Position numbers and translations under genes: made by a program. A stretch of DNA of 64,000 bases, from contig CATKHK010000068.1 in the NCBI GenBank assembly GCA_949751835.1, positions 62,001 to 126,000 on the forward strand, given 5' to 3'. Shown here piece by piece: positions 1 through 11,971 of the stretch. The notes under the pieces are model-generated. The model did not search any database. It had not been told where the DNA came from and saw nothing but the letters and a program-made list of their open reading frames with translations. Each line of letters opens with the position of its first letter. The first letter of the stretch is position 1. This DNA comes from Blepharisma japonicum. Lineage: Eukaryota; Ciliophora; Heterotrichea; Heterotrichida; Blepharismidae.

Positions 1-1223
1 CTACCCTTTTTCTAATTTTCCATTGTCTTTTCATAAACAATGGGGATGCCTTAGCCAATGCTTTTTCTTCTCAGCTGCTTTCAGGATGTGGAATTTATCA
101 ATCTCCTGAGTTAAATTTGACACTACCTCTTGATGATGAATGCCTCTATATCAATAACTCTACTGTCCTTTTGCCTGAAGATATTTATCATATTTCAGTC
201 AATTCTTTGACATATGAATTTTCTATGATGACTGAGTCCTTATATTTTCCTGAAGAAATAGTGAAAAGAAAAAATTTTACAATCCATAATATTACTGCCA
301 ATGATATAGTGCCTGATTCTTTATGAATACTTTCACTGGCAGTAAATGAAATTGATACAGTGATGATTAATCAACTAAAGACCGTGCTTCATAGCAATGG
401 AATGCTCAGAAACCTAAACACCAAAGAAATCTGGATTTGGAGTGAAAGTCAAATTAAAGAAAAAGAAAATTTAGGATTTTTCGGAAAACTACGTAATTTA
501 TTAAAAGCTTTCTTTTGATTCTTCATAGTTTCACTTATTACTGGGCTTACTTGCAGATTTGCCATAATTGGGTCATCAGCTTTATTATTAGCAATTGTAT
601 CTCTCCCATGCATAAACAGAATTCACCCTCAATGCTCACACATTGCATATTTATCCTTTCCTTGAATAGGCGAGCCTGCTTATGCTCTCTCTCAAGCTCG
701 AAAAAGTACTTTTAAACTTGTATTCTCCTTCTTTTTGATGCTTTTCATACTATATATGATGTATGTTTGCACCTCAATCCTATGGACTTTCTATTTATTC
801 GAAAATTGTTTCCCTCAAGATATTGACGAAAGATTTTACAATTTAGTTTCTTTAGTCGAGTTTTTTTCATTGATTTTTACAAGAACCAAAAAGTCTGTCG
901 CTTATTACCCAAGATTTATATCATTTTTCCTCATTTCTTTCCTCTTATACAGATATAACTATTTTTACGGATTTTTGAATTTGGCTTTTGCTATTGTTTC
1001 ATCACTGTGCTTTGGAATAATGGGATTTATGATAGTGAAATGGGAAGCACCAACATTAAATGACGGACCAAGTTTTGCAAGCCCAAGATTAGTTTATCAG
1101 ATGATTTTTAATGAGAGAAGAACAGGGTTGGCTGACTTGTGGAGCATGTTTTATCCAGTTGAAGGAAGAGGGTACTTTAGTGATAGAGAAATGGAAAGGA
1201 TTTTTCCTCCACAAAATGTTTAA
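1..1223 (+). CDS. Polytopic membrane protein, possibly membralin-like (5' end missing)
   Basis: The reading frame is open from the window edge to TAA at 1221-1223 when three TGA codons (324, 516, 666) are read as Trp, so the gene starts upstream. The visible part has a soluble N-terminal segment with N-glycosylation-type sites (NNST, NFTI, NITA), then four to five hydrophobic segments from about nt 500 to 1040, and a polar tail. The layout and a GMLRNLNTKE-type segment before the first membrane span recall the ER protein membralin (TMEM259), which acts in ER-associated degradation. That match is from memory of the family pattern and is tentative; a ciliate-specific transporter-like protein is the main alternative. 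No domain with a diagnostic motif is visible. Confidence 0.6.
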
Positions 1224-1271
1224 TTAGTAATCTAATCAATACAGTAGATAGAAAATGGCTAAATAAGAAAA

Positions 1272-1844
1272 ATGAAAGCTATAAAGAGGATTTCTGCAAA
1301 ATGATTTTCAGAAATAAAAGATTCAAGCAATGAAATTATCATTTATTGTGATGAAAATAATAATAAAATAGGAGAATGCACTAGAAAATATATGAGGGAT
1401 CATAGATTAAGGTTCAGAAAATCATTTGTGTTTGTTAGAAATAAAGAGTAAAGCTAACATAGAAACTTATTTTATGTCCAAAAAAGAGTAAAATCCGCGT
1501 TTGTTTATCCTGACTTTTACGATCCAGCCCCAGGTGGAGTTGTTTTGGCTTCTGATTATAATGATGAGCATTGCGCGAAAAGAGAATTAGAGGAAGAAAT
1601 GGGGATGAAAATTGATAAAATTGACTTTTTAATGGATTTTCTCTATAAAGGTCAATGAGAGTATTGATGTGCAACATTTTTGGCTCAATGAGACGGGCAG
1701 ATCTTATTAGATCCTAGTGAGGTTGATAGTGTAGAAATGATGAGTCTTGAAGAAATTTTGCGAAAGGAAAAAAATGAAAAATTCACTCCAGACAGCATGA
1801 AACTTTTGCATGAGCTAATAAAAAGAAATTTAATTCAAAAATAA
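1272..1844 (+). CDS. Nudix hydrolase (YfcD/IPP-isomerase-like)
   Basis: A 185-residue protein read from ATG 1272 with a 15-nt intron at 1448-1462 removed. Without intron removal the frame hits TAA. The N-terminal half carries the RDHRLRFRKSFVFV strand typical of YfcD-like Nudix proteins. The Nudix box starts at DPAPGGVV and ends in RELEEEMGM, so the RE-x-EE-x-G metal-binding core is intact. The upstream Glu of the consensus is shifted by one position. Family members hydrolyse nucleoside-diphosphate-linked substrates; the substrate here cannot be told. Three TGA codons near the C-terminal third read as Trp (KGQWEYW, AQWDG). It follows the membrane protein gene by 48 bp on the same strand. Confidence 0.8.
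1448..1462 (+). other. 15-nt spliceosomal intron (Nudix gene)
   Basis: Sequence GTAAAGCTAACATAG. Removal joins ...RNK-E-NLFYVQ in frame and deletes in-frame stop codons. A lies six bases from the 3' end. Confidence 0.85.
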
Positions 1845-1901
1845 AATTATTTAGCTTTTTAAGGGATAAAATAGATTTTTACATTTTCCTTGAGGCTGCA
1901 A

Positions 1902-2792
1902 TTATATAAAAGAATTTGATCCTGATCTGCTTCTCATATGAGCTCTATTTAACTTTGTCTGCGAATTATCATGTTTAGCCACTCTTGAAATTTTAGGTAA
2001 AAACTCATTGATTTTTTCAATTGAAATCGCTAAGATTGGAGGCTTTTTCTTGAGAACTGGCTTTGATGAAATATTTTGAATGCTGAAGGATTTCGATAAT
2101 TTTTTATTTAATTTCCTTGCCTGAGAAGAAAATAATAAAATTTTTGAATCTAAAATAGGCGCTCTTGATATATCTTCTGGGATTACTGCACATTCAAGAA
2201 ACGTTTCAGCTCATATTTTGTCTATTTCATCTTTTAAATATACAACTTCGATATTAACTACACTACAACTTCTATTTTTTTCTATGGCATGTATTATGTT
2301 TACAGTGTAAATCATAAATACTTTTTCTTGTTCTATGTCATCTAAAGGCTGCTTTTTATTATTCGCCAACTTATAAGGATAAGAATTATAGTGATTTTCC
2401 GTATATTCAAGCCGGTGAGTAAATAAGGATTTTTTTCCTTCCCGATAACCCTGAATAGCAGTATATCGAGAAATTTCAGAAGTGATTTCATATAGAAAAA
2501 AAGTTTCATTAAGCATTATTGGCAATTGATTAGGCTCAAAAGCTTTTGAAAAATCAATAAATCTAGGGAATCTTGATAGCTGGTGAAATTTCCTGAAAAT
2601 GGAGAGAATAATTTGTTCTGAAATTTGCGTATGGTTATAATGCATAATTCTCCCATTAGTATCAGTATATATAATTTTGAAAGGCAAGTTATCTCGTAGA
2701 AGTAGTAATGGTGGGACGTTTATGCAAGAAACTAAATCAGGATTTCTTGAATACAGAGAGTCAAATGCCCATGTCCAAGGCTTTTGTTCCAT
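1902..2792 (-). CDS. Hypothetical protein, 296 aa
   Basis: Reading from ATG at 2792 to TAA at 1902 requires one TGA (2211-2213) as Trp. The protein begins MEQKPWTWAFDSLYSRNPDL and has a compact mixed alpha/beta-looking first 200 residues without membrane spans. A basic, Ser-rich C-terminal tail follows (RAHMRSRSGSNSF). I recognise no domain. The tail's basic, low-complexity nature suggests a flexible interaction region. It converges with the Nudix gene, with 57 bp between the stops. The start is the only upstream Met in a frame that is open to the end, so the gene model itself is fairly secure. Confidence 0.7.
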
Positions 2793-3420
2793 TATTTAAA
2801 ATTAAATAAGGTTTTAGAAAAAAACACTATTCTTATAAGCTACTTAAATATTTTATTTTCAAAATTCCTGAAATTTGGTTGATTCCTTCTATAATCAATT
2901 TTTTCAAGTCAAGTAAATCTCTTGCTTTATAATAAATCGGCTGATAACCTGGCGGTACAAGCTTGCTTTGAAAATTTCATTTAAATTCCAATCTCTAGTT
3001 AAAATTTTATTTTCCATACATATTGAAATTCAGAAAATGAGCCTAAATTTCTAGATCCTAGAAACTGTCACCTAGACTCCAAATTCTATGCCATAAAAGC
3101 AAGTGCTTTAATTTTTAGAGATTTCATTAATAAGACTGCCCATGAGATATTCTTGGGTTAAACATTATAAAACTAAGATAAGATCATCACATAAAGATCA
3201 TATGCCAATATTTAAAATTTATCTTAGTAAACTCTTGTATGATCAAATTAAAATAATAATTCTCTATCTCTAGGAATAATGCAGAATTTTATCTGCTTAA
3301 GAAATTACCTTGTTAATCCTTAAATAATGTAGCCTATTCTTTATAATATTTTAGCAGATTCTTTCTTAAGAATCTTATCCAACGTGATTTTAATGATATC
3401 ATCATCTAAACATAAATTAA
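2793..3420. other. Intergenic, AT-rich, with one possible gene relic
   Basis: This 628-bp stretch upstream of TOR shows no long frame. It contains only the possible minus-strand relic or small gene at 2833-3017 described separately. Confidence 0.6.
2833..3017 (-). pseudogene. Possible small gene or frameshifted relic
   Basis: On the minus strand an ATG at 3017 opens a 20-codon peptide (MENKILTRDWNLNEIFKA). The protein-like continuation is in a different frame: KLVPPGYQPIYYKARDLL, then about 25 more residues to TAA at 2833. No 15- or 16-nt intron joins the two frames. It could be a small gene with a sequencing or real frameshift, a relic, or chance. I do not recognise the peptide. Confidence 0.2.
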
Positions 3421-6400
3421 ATGGGAGACTCAACTCGTATTCTTCAAAGTCTTAAAAGCAAATCCATTGACATCCGCCTTACTTCCCTAACGAAATTAGT
3501 TGAGCAAATTGAAGACACTCAAGATATTTCAGCAGAATTAATCACAGGCTTAAAAAAAATTGTCACATCTAGTGATACAATTGAAAAAGCAACAGGTCTT
3601 TCAACTCTCATAAGTATTTGTTCAGTCACCAATGAAACCAATTTAAATAATCTTGCATTTCATTTCCTACAACTTGTTTCACTAAAAAATATTCTCTCTA
3701 AAGAAGACGAAATAATTAATTTGGCAAGTCAAGCTTTAGGTGAACTTGTAAGCTCTCCATCTACAACCACTTTTGAACTGGCTGATGAAGAGTTTCGATA
3801 TGCTCTTAACACTTTAAAAGTCGATACAAGCAAAGATGGTTTCCCTCGCTACGCAGCCTGTTGTGAAATTAAAGCAATTGCCCAAAAATTGCCTATGCTT
3901 TTTGCGGTTTATTTGGGTGAGTTTTTAGGATCTATGTGGAATGCAGTTAGAGATCAAAAAGATTATATAAGAGAAATTGGTGTCTTAACCTTTGCATTGA
4001 GTCTAAAGCAAATAGAATCTCGAGAAGATTTATTCGAAAAAGTTTTAGTTGAGTGCCTTAAAGGCATAACTCCAGACAGTCCAGCAGCAACTGTTCATGG
4101 CTCTATTTTAACTCTTCATCAAATGGTTGAAAAAGCTGAAAAATTAATTTTCCCAAAATTTCGAGAAGCATGCGATGCAATTATAAAAATAAAAGATCAT
4201 AAAAATCTAATTGTAAAACAAGCTGTCATTGATATAATACCAGTCCTAGCAAATTTTATATTGACTTATGCTCATGGCGAAATGGAATATGCTTTGCTTT
4301 TTCTTGAGTATATTTTTAAAGCGGTAGGAAATATTGGAAAAGAAAATAAAGGAGAAGTACTCAGTATATTGGGTAAAATGACTATGCTATTAGGGAGAAA
4401 TATTATAGGGTCTATGCAGCAGATAGTAGGATTAGTAAATCACGAACTTAAAAAAAAGCCAATTTTGTCTGGAGTTTTTGATATATTAAAAGGTGTGACT
4501 AAAACGCTAGGCCCAAAGCTTGTTGACCATTTTGAGCTGAATTTATTAATCTCTAATGTTTTCAACAGTGATGTAGAACTCAATGTAAACTTGCTTGATT
4601 TCTTAAGCGAATTAGCCATAGCTGTATTAAAATCCCCAGATCACAAAACTAAGACTATTGTATATACAATTTGTGATAGGTTGTTAGGAATGATTTTTTC
4701 TATATTAAACCAAAGGGTAGAAAAGAATTATACGCTGCCTAGAAATGAGATGTCTTCTATCACCTCTACCAATTCTGAATTTAATTTTTCTGAAGCATTT
4801 CTAACACCGATACAGCAGCTATTTGCTCCTGCTAATAGTATTCATATGAATAATATCTGTTATGAATGTGAAGACCATAAATCAAAAATTTCTGTTGTTT
4901 TAGCTCTATTTGCCCTGGCAAATTTTGATTTTCATAATACTTTTTCATTGGGATTCTTAGTACAATCTTGTGTTCTGCCTTACTTAGAAAGCCCATGCAC
5001 AATCATTCGGCAATATGCAGTCATCACTACTTGCGCCCTCACAAAATGCCCGAAAGCTATTAACTTAGGTGGAGTCCTCCGCAATGAGCTATATAACACA
5101 GTAGAGCGCTTATTAAATGTAGCATTAACAGATCAAAGCGATTTAGTCCGCTGCACACTTTTTAAGCATTTAAAAGAAGATTTTTTCCAATTTTTAGCCT
5201 TAGAAAGCAATTTATCAAAACTAATGATTGCAGTGAATGATAAAAGTATTCAAGTGAGAGTTGTCTGTGTAAAACTTCTAGGAAAGCTGGTGGGGTATAA
5301 TAGTTCTTTTATTTTACCTTGCTTAACACAGCTATTAAGCCAATATTTAAATGAGCTGCAAGTATCAGGAAGAATGAAGCAGCAACAAGATGCTGCAGTT
5401 TTGCTTAGGGCATTGATAAAAAATACTCGTCAGTTGCTATCGCCAAACCTAGCTAATATCATTGACATCTATATACAGATCTTAAAAAATTCCCAGCATG
5501 CACCATTAGTTTATCAAGCTTTACGTGGGATTTCTGCTTGTGCAGAAGTCTGCAAGCAGCAGCTCAGACCGTTTTTCAATGTAATTTACCCTTGTTTAAT
5601 AGATAATATTAAAGATACCACAACATTGAAAAGAAAAGGAGCTTTAATAGCAATTTCTGATGTAGTCACATATTCTACAAGGGCTATAGAGCCTTATTTG
5701 AAATTCGAGTCTTTATTAGATACTTTACTTGAAGTTATAAAAACTGAAGAAAGAATAGAAATAAGAAAACTAGCAGAAAAAGCACTAGGAAAACTCGGAG
5801 CCCTTGACCCAGTGAAATATAAAGAGCTAGAAAAAAGAACGCACTCTGGGTTAAAATCACACAAAAATAACCCAGTAGAAAAACACTTGCGAGAGCTTCA
5901 CCAGAAATCATTAGAATTAACACCTTCCCACAATATTTATTACCCCTTGGTCGCCTTAAAAGCACTAATGAGCATTTTATATGGAATAAGCTCTTTAAAC
6001 CATGAGCATATTGAGCAAATCTTGCAAGCAAGTTATAATATTTTCAGATGCTATACTAGACAGATAAGTTCTTTATTAGAAAATATTATTCCTATCTTAG
6101 TTCATGTGAGCAAGCAAGTAGAAAGTCCTTCTAAAGAAAGATTTATCAGTACTTTTCGAAAAATCACATCAGTTGTAGGTGATGATATTAATGATTGTGT
6201 GTTAGAAATAACCAAAGTAATTGACTTATCGGTCTCCTCTCCAAACCTTCTTCATGAAATGCTTGAATTACTACGTGAGCTTGCAAGCCACTCTTGCTAT
6301 GAAACGATGACTTCTTTTCCTTTACTACTGAATAACTGTATCAATATTCTCAATACATCAGCAGATGAGCAGCTTATAGTGAAAACACTCAGCTTTTTTG

Positions 6401-9400
6401 AATGCCTCAGAGGGAAGATTGACCAATATTTATACATAACAATTCCTGCACTGTTAAAACTAGTCCAAGATCACCCAAGCACGAAAATAAGAAAACACGC
6501 CATTAAGGTAATTGCAGAGCTATGTGATAAAGGGACTCATCCACATATAGTAGACTATATTTCTTTTATAATTGATGGACTATTAAATGTAGTTAGAACT
6601 GACAGCAATGAAGTCATCCCTGACATTTTTGACGCTTTTACGGGCCTAGTTGCTTCTTTAGGATCATTATTTGCAGTTTACATCCCTGCTGTACAAAGGC
6701 TTATGATGAGCAAAAAAATTTCTCACAAAAGGTATGAAAATGCTGTACAAGATTTAATAGCTGGAAGTGACCAAATAGAAAACCCTTTCAGAAGGCCACG
6801 CATGTCACTTATATCAGAGCCTGAAAGATCCTCAACTATAAGTGAAGGCCGTGAAGCCCGTGCAACTACAACATTTGGTCCTTATAAGCATGAAGTTAAT
6901 GTTTCTCAGCTTTTAAATGTATGTGAAACTTATGATCGCCACACAAAGGAAGAATGAAAAGACTGAATGCGAAGATTTTCTAATGAATTGTTAAAACAAG
7001 CACCTGCGCCTGCATTGAGAGAGTGTCAGGTTATTGAAGAGTACCCAAATTCATTGGAGTTGTTTAATGCAGCATTTGTGTCGTGTTGGAGTGATTTATA
7101 TGATGAAGATAAAAATATGATGATCAAAAACCTAGAAAATGCTTTTGATTCACAGACAATTCCTACTGAAGTTTTGCAGGTGTTGCTTAACTTGGCTGAG
7201 TTTATGGAGCATGATGACCATAAATTATTTGATGCAAGAACATTAGGAAAATTAGCGTATAAGTGTAAAGCATATGCAAAAGCGTTGCATTATAAAGAAG
7301 TTGAATTTTATACGTCTGCACCACATACAGAAATTATAGAAAATTTGATAGCGTTGAATAATTTATTGCATCAGCATGAAGCAGCCTATGGTATTAGAGT
7401 TTTTGCTAAGAGAAAAGGATGGGAAAATTTAAATCAAGCACTTTTCCAAGAGTTTCACCGATGGCAAGATGCAGAAGACTTGCATGAATTAATTAATGAA
7501 AAGTTAATTACAGATCCAGACCAAGCAAACTCTGAAGAAACTACTGTCATTCGAATGAAGTGCCTTAAAGCACTTTCTGATTGGGGAAAACTAATGTCTC
7601 TAGGAGAAATCAAGTGGAATTCTATCGGAAACAACGAAAATTTCAAAAAAGAAGTAGCAAGCTATGCAGCAGCTGCTGCTTGGAATCTTGGCAAGTGGGA
7701 AGAGCTAGAAAAATACACAAAGGAAATGGACCAAAATATTTTTGAACAAAATTTTTACCGTGCAATTTTATCAATTCATGATAACAATTTATCCCAAAGC
7801 AAAAAAATTCTTGACAAAGCTTGGGACATTGTTGATGCAAAATTGCCAGGACTTTTAAGAGAAAGCTATATCAGAGCCTACCCAGTTGTTATAGAAACCC
7901 AGCAGTTATGTGATTTAGAAGAAGTTATTCATTATAAAGGATATGAAGAAACTGCTGAAAAAAGAGATGAAATACTACAATTATGGAACTGCAGATTAGC
8001 TGGCTGTCAGCCGTCAATTGATATCTGGGAAAAATTCTTCTCCTTTAGGCCATTATTAGTGTGCCCAGAAGAAGATTTAGACACTTGGATACAGTTCGCT
8101 GAATTATGCATGAAAAATGGCCAAATGAGACTGGCAGGAGACACTCTAGAAACTTTATTACTGAGAGCTGTTAGCGATCCTAGAGCTGGAAATTCTAGTA
8201 AAATTTATTATGAAATCACAGGAAATGAAGAATTGCACCCAGCTTCAGTGTGCTTTGTATATCTAAAATATCTATACTCACAAGGACCTAAGCATAAGTC
8301 TCTGGAATATTTACATAAATTTGTAGAAGAGCAAGAAACCATGAAAGCTAATGGGCCCGCTCTTTGCAAATATTATTTACAGCTCGCAAAATGGCAAAAA
8401 GACTGCTACGCTGAAGGATTTTCCCAAGAAAACATGGACAAGGTGCTGAGGAGTATCAAGACGGCTACACAATATGATATGAAGTCTTATAAAGCATGGC
8501 ACAAATGGGGAATCATGAACTTCTCAGTCTTAAGCCATTTTGAAAGACCATCACGAGGAGAAATTATTAGTAAAGAAACAATGGATCCATACATAAATAG
8601 TGCTCTTGAAGGCTTTATTCACTCTATAGAAATGGAGTACAGTTTAACAGCCAGTCACAAGTTACAAAATTTATTGAGACTAATTACACTTTGGTTTAAA
8701 TATGGAAACCAAGTAAAAGTTTCTGAAAAATTAAAATCAAGCTTTGATTTATTAAACGTAGAAGTCTGGCTACAAGTGATTCCACAAATTATTGCAAGAG
8801 CTTCAACGCCTGATCCTGTATTGAGAGGCTTAATTGTAGATTTGTTGAAAAAAATAGCAAAATATCATCCACATGCTTTGTTATATGCCTTAACTATGGC
8901 GATAAGAACGACAAGTGAAGAGAGAATTCAAGTGGCGAATTTGGTATTAAATGTGATGAGAGAATACCATCAGACTATTGTTGGAGATACCTTACTTGTG
9001 GCTGATGAACTAATTCGCTGCTCTGTCTTATGGAAAGAAGCCTGACATGAAGCAATTTCTGATGCATCTCAACTCTATTTTGGTAGCAAAGATATAAATG
9101 GGATGATATCTTTATTAAAGCCTCTTCACGAAACTCTTAACCAAGGCCCGAAAACCATGAATGAAGTCGGCTTCTACCAGGCATTTTCTGCAGATCTCTC
9201 AGAAGCTGAGTTTTGGCTAACTCGTTACGAAGAAACTAAAAAAGAAATAAATCTCCAGCAAGCCTGAAATATTTATTATTCCGTCTATTTGAAGCTTCAC
9301 CGTGTTAATATGAAAGAAGTTGAGATAGAAAATGTCTCCCCACGTCTTTCTGAGGCTAGAAATCTTAATGCTGCTATCCCAGGAATTTACAGAAGTGATA

Positions 9401-10545
9401 AGCCAGTCATAACTATCCAGAAATTCGAAAAAACCCTTAGAGTTTTTCCTACAAAACAACACCCTCGTAGGCTATCTATGATAGGAGGAAATGGCAAAGA
9501 GTATCAGTTTTTGCTCAAAGGGCATGAAGATATAAGGCAGGATGAAAGAGCTATGCAGCTGTTTGGGCTTGTGAATGATTTATTGTCAGCAGATAGAAGG
9601 ACTAATGGAAAAGATCTAATGATTAGAAGATATGCAGTTGTCCCATTAAGCCCAACTTGTGGGCTTATTGGCTGGGTGCATGGCTGCGATACCTTAAATC
9701 AATTAATCCAAGATTACCGACAAAGAAAAAGAATCGAGACTTACGTAGAAAGAGACCTAATCAAAGGAATGTACACAAAATATGAGCAGCTACCATTAAT
9801 CAATAAAATTGAAATTTTCGAATATGCCATGTCACAAACAAAAGGAGAAGATCTGCAAAAAATTTTATGGTCTAAGTCACCTACAAGTGAAATTTGGCTT
9901 GAAAGAAGAACAAACTATACGAGGTCTCTTGCTACCATGTCAATGGTTGGGTACATTTTGGGTTTAGGTGACAGACATCCTTCTAATATTATGCTAGATA
10001 GATATACAGGCAAAATTGTGCACATTGATTTTGGGGACTGCTTTGAGGTTGCTATGAAAAGAGAAAGGTGTCCTGAATTGGTGCCGTTTAGGCTTACAAG
10101 AATGCTTGTAAATGCTATGGAAATTTCAGGAATAGAAGGAAACTTTAGAAATACTTGTGAACAAGTTATGACTGTTTTAAGACAAAACAGAGACTCTCTT
10201 ATGGCTATGCTTGAAGTCTTCTTATACGAACCATTAGTTAGCTGGCGAATCATTGCCCAAGAGAAAGCCAGACCTAGCCATGCTGAAGAAGGAGACGTAG
10301 TTAATGCTTCAATGCCTGATGAAAAAGACTTACAAAGAAACATCAGCGGAGAGCTAGAAATGACTGATTTATTGAACGAAAAAGCAATAGAAGTCATAGA
10401 CAGAGTTTTAGAAAAATTAACAGGGAATGACTTTTCTGACTCAAAAGAATTGTCAATTCAAGACCAAGTCGACAGGCTCATAAAAGAAGCAAGATCCATT
10501 AAGAATTTATCACAAAGTTATATAGGATGGTGCCCATTCTGGTAA
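3421..10545 (+). CDS. TOR: Target of rapamycin (TOR) PI3K-related kinase, complete
   Basis: One intronless frame of 2374 residues with four TGA-encoded Trp codons (6955, 6964, 9043, 9265), close to the usual 2400-2550 for TOR. Residues 1 to about 1170 form the HEAT array. The FAT domain starts at about 1180 with WKDWMRRFSNELLKQAPAPA, the TOR signature. The FRB domain lies at about 1868-1960 and begins AWHEAISDASQLYFG. The kinase domain spans about 1995-2310 with GDRHPSNIML (Asp2184) and HIDFGD (Asp2203). The FATC tail ends SYIGWCPFW, as in other TORs. TOR is the catalytic core of TORC1/2, controlling growth in response to nutrients. FRB contact Ser1883 is kept, but two other rapamycin contacts differ (see findings). 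ATG 3421 is the first in-frame Met after stops. Confidence 0.98.
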
Positions 10546-10698
10546 TAGATAAATTATTTAAATTCAAAAAATTGCTGTTATATGGACTGTACTCTTCGTT
10601 GCATCATAAGGTGCACAAGTACGTAGAAGATTAAAATTAAGGATACATGAACTAAGTGCAATTGTTTCTAATTGTTCCAAATTTAAAGAGCAAGCATA

Positions 10699-11286
10699 TT
10701 AACGATATCTATGTGCTGGTGACGACCTTTCATCTGACTTTGGGCTTCTTCTTGGGTTTTCTCTTCTGTACTCTTCTTTATCACGATAGTTGTCCCTTTC
10801 GCGGTCTCTATAGCTGTCTCTATAGTTATCTCTGTGGTTTTCTCTGTAGTTATCTCTTTCTCTGTCTCTATAAGAGTTTCTGTCTCTATAGTTAGTTCTG
10901 TCTCTTTCACGGTATCTGTCGCTATCTCTGTCTCTGTAAGGGCTTCTTCTAGGACCGTTACTGGCATACTTACCTGGTGTCGATTTATGGCCGCTTGATC
11001 TTTTGGCCTTTTCGACTCTCAGTTCGCGGCCATCGACTGTTTTATTATTCATTTCTTTTATAGCTTCTTCAGCGTTGTCTATGTTTTCAAAGGAAACAAA
11101 TCCAAAACCACGAGACTTATTGGTTTTTTGATCTTTCACAATTTTACATTGGGTGATCTTTCCGAACTTGGAAAAAGCCTCTTCTAGGTCACTTTCACGG
11201 GTGCTGTAGCTGATATTTGTGACGTAAAGATTTTTCCCTGAGTCGTTGGTATCAGGGCTGCGTGAGCGGCTTCTTTCCTCCTCCAT
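10699..11286 (-). CDS. SR-type splicing factor (RRM plus RD/RS tail), Tra2-like
   Basis: A 195-residue protein from ATG 11286 (MEEERSRSRSP) to TAA at 10699. A short RS segment precedes one RRM at about residues 18-95, with RNP2 LYVTNI and RNP1 RGFGFVSF. The remaining half is a low-complexity tail of RDRD/YRDRE repeats ending in SPKSDERSSPAHRYR. Short RS, RRM, then RS-like region is the layout of transformer-2/SR splicing factors, which bind exonic RNA and recruit the spliceosome. The repeats are also visible at DNA level as TCTCTATAG-like units. The frame stays open upstream of this Met, but that extension lacks protein character and overlaps the divergent gene. The 82 bp to the divergent methyltransferase start probably hold a shared promoter. 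Confidence 0.9.
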   Translation of the reverse strand: MEEERSRSRSPDTNDSGKNLYVTNISYSTRESDLEEAFSKFGKITQCKIVKDQKTNKSRGFGFVSFENIDNAEEAIKEMNNKTVDGRELRVEKAKRSSGHKSTPGKYASNGPRRSPYRDRDSDRYRERDRTNYRDRNSYRDRERDNYRENHRDNYRDSYRDRERDNYRDKEEYRRENPRRSPKSDERSSPAHRYR

Positions 11287-11368
11287 TTCCAAATTATTAT
11301 AATGATGACAGAATCGTGAATGAAATGGTGGTTGGATAATAGAATTTTGCCCAGGATTAAATAGAAAT

Positions 11369-11971
11369 ATGATAAGGGAATTATTTGAACAAGATACCTT
11401 TGAAGAACAATTTGAAATAATTGAAGTAGAATTGTGTGGAGAAAGATACAAGATAAGGGAATTTAATTTTCATCCGCTAAATGCAAATAAAGTTTGGCCT
11501 GGAAATACAGTTTTTGCTGGATGACTGCTGGGAAAAATAGAAGAGCTAAGAAATAAGAAAGTTATAGAGCTTGGTGCTGGAAGTGGAATTTTAAGTATTT
11601 TTTTAGTAAAACATGGGATTGATATCACAACAAGCGACTATGATGACCCAGAAATTCCTGTAAATATTGCTTATAATTGCAATTTAAATGGGATTTCAGC
11701 TATTCCTCATATAGCTCATTCTTGAGGAGAAAATATTGATTTTTCAGTTGATTTTGATATTGTGGTTGCTTCAGATATTTTACTTTATGTTAAACAGTAT
11801 GGGAATCTTATAGAAACACTGAAAAAATTACTTGAAAAGCCACACTCAAAATTCTGGCTGAGTAATAGAAGAAGGATTGACACGGAATCATTATTTTTGG
11901 ATATGTGTACTGCAAATGGACTAATCGTACAAAATATAGGACCTAAAGTATTTGAAATTAAATTAAACTAG
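11369..11971 (+). CDS. Lysine methyltransferase-like protein (METTL21 / Methyltransf_16 family)
   Basis: A 200-residue protein from ATG 11369 to TAG 11971 with two TGA-encoded Trp codons. FNFHPLNANKVWPGN matches the W-P/G segment in front of motif I of METTL21/EFM-type enzymes. Motif I is VIELGAGSGILSIFL, motif II region TTSDYDDPEIP, and the post-II region VVASDILLYV. This family uses S-adenosylmethionine to methylate lysines on elongation factors or chaperones. The characteristic VWPG and D-x-x-Y are present, so activity is plausible; the substrate is unknown. Only the last third is visible as a frame under the standard code. Confidence 0.85.

Noticed and set aside
6957-9290. Two stops between TOR fragments could mean three genes or a pseudogene
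   Set aside because: Each TGA sits at a Trp conserved in TOR; frames are identical and uninterrupted, so it is one gene.
9915-10397. 160-codon minus-strand frame inside the TOR kinase domain
   Set aside because: Antisense to a strongly conserved coding region.
10656-10967. Frames opposite or out of frame with the SR gene tail
   Set aside because: They come from the RDRD repeat read in other frames (runs of TETEIAT or CLYSY type).
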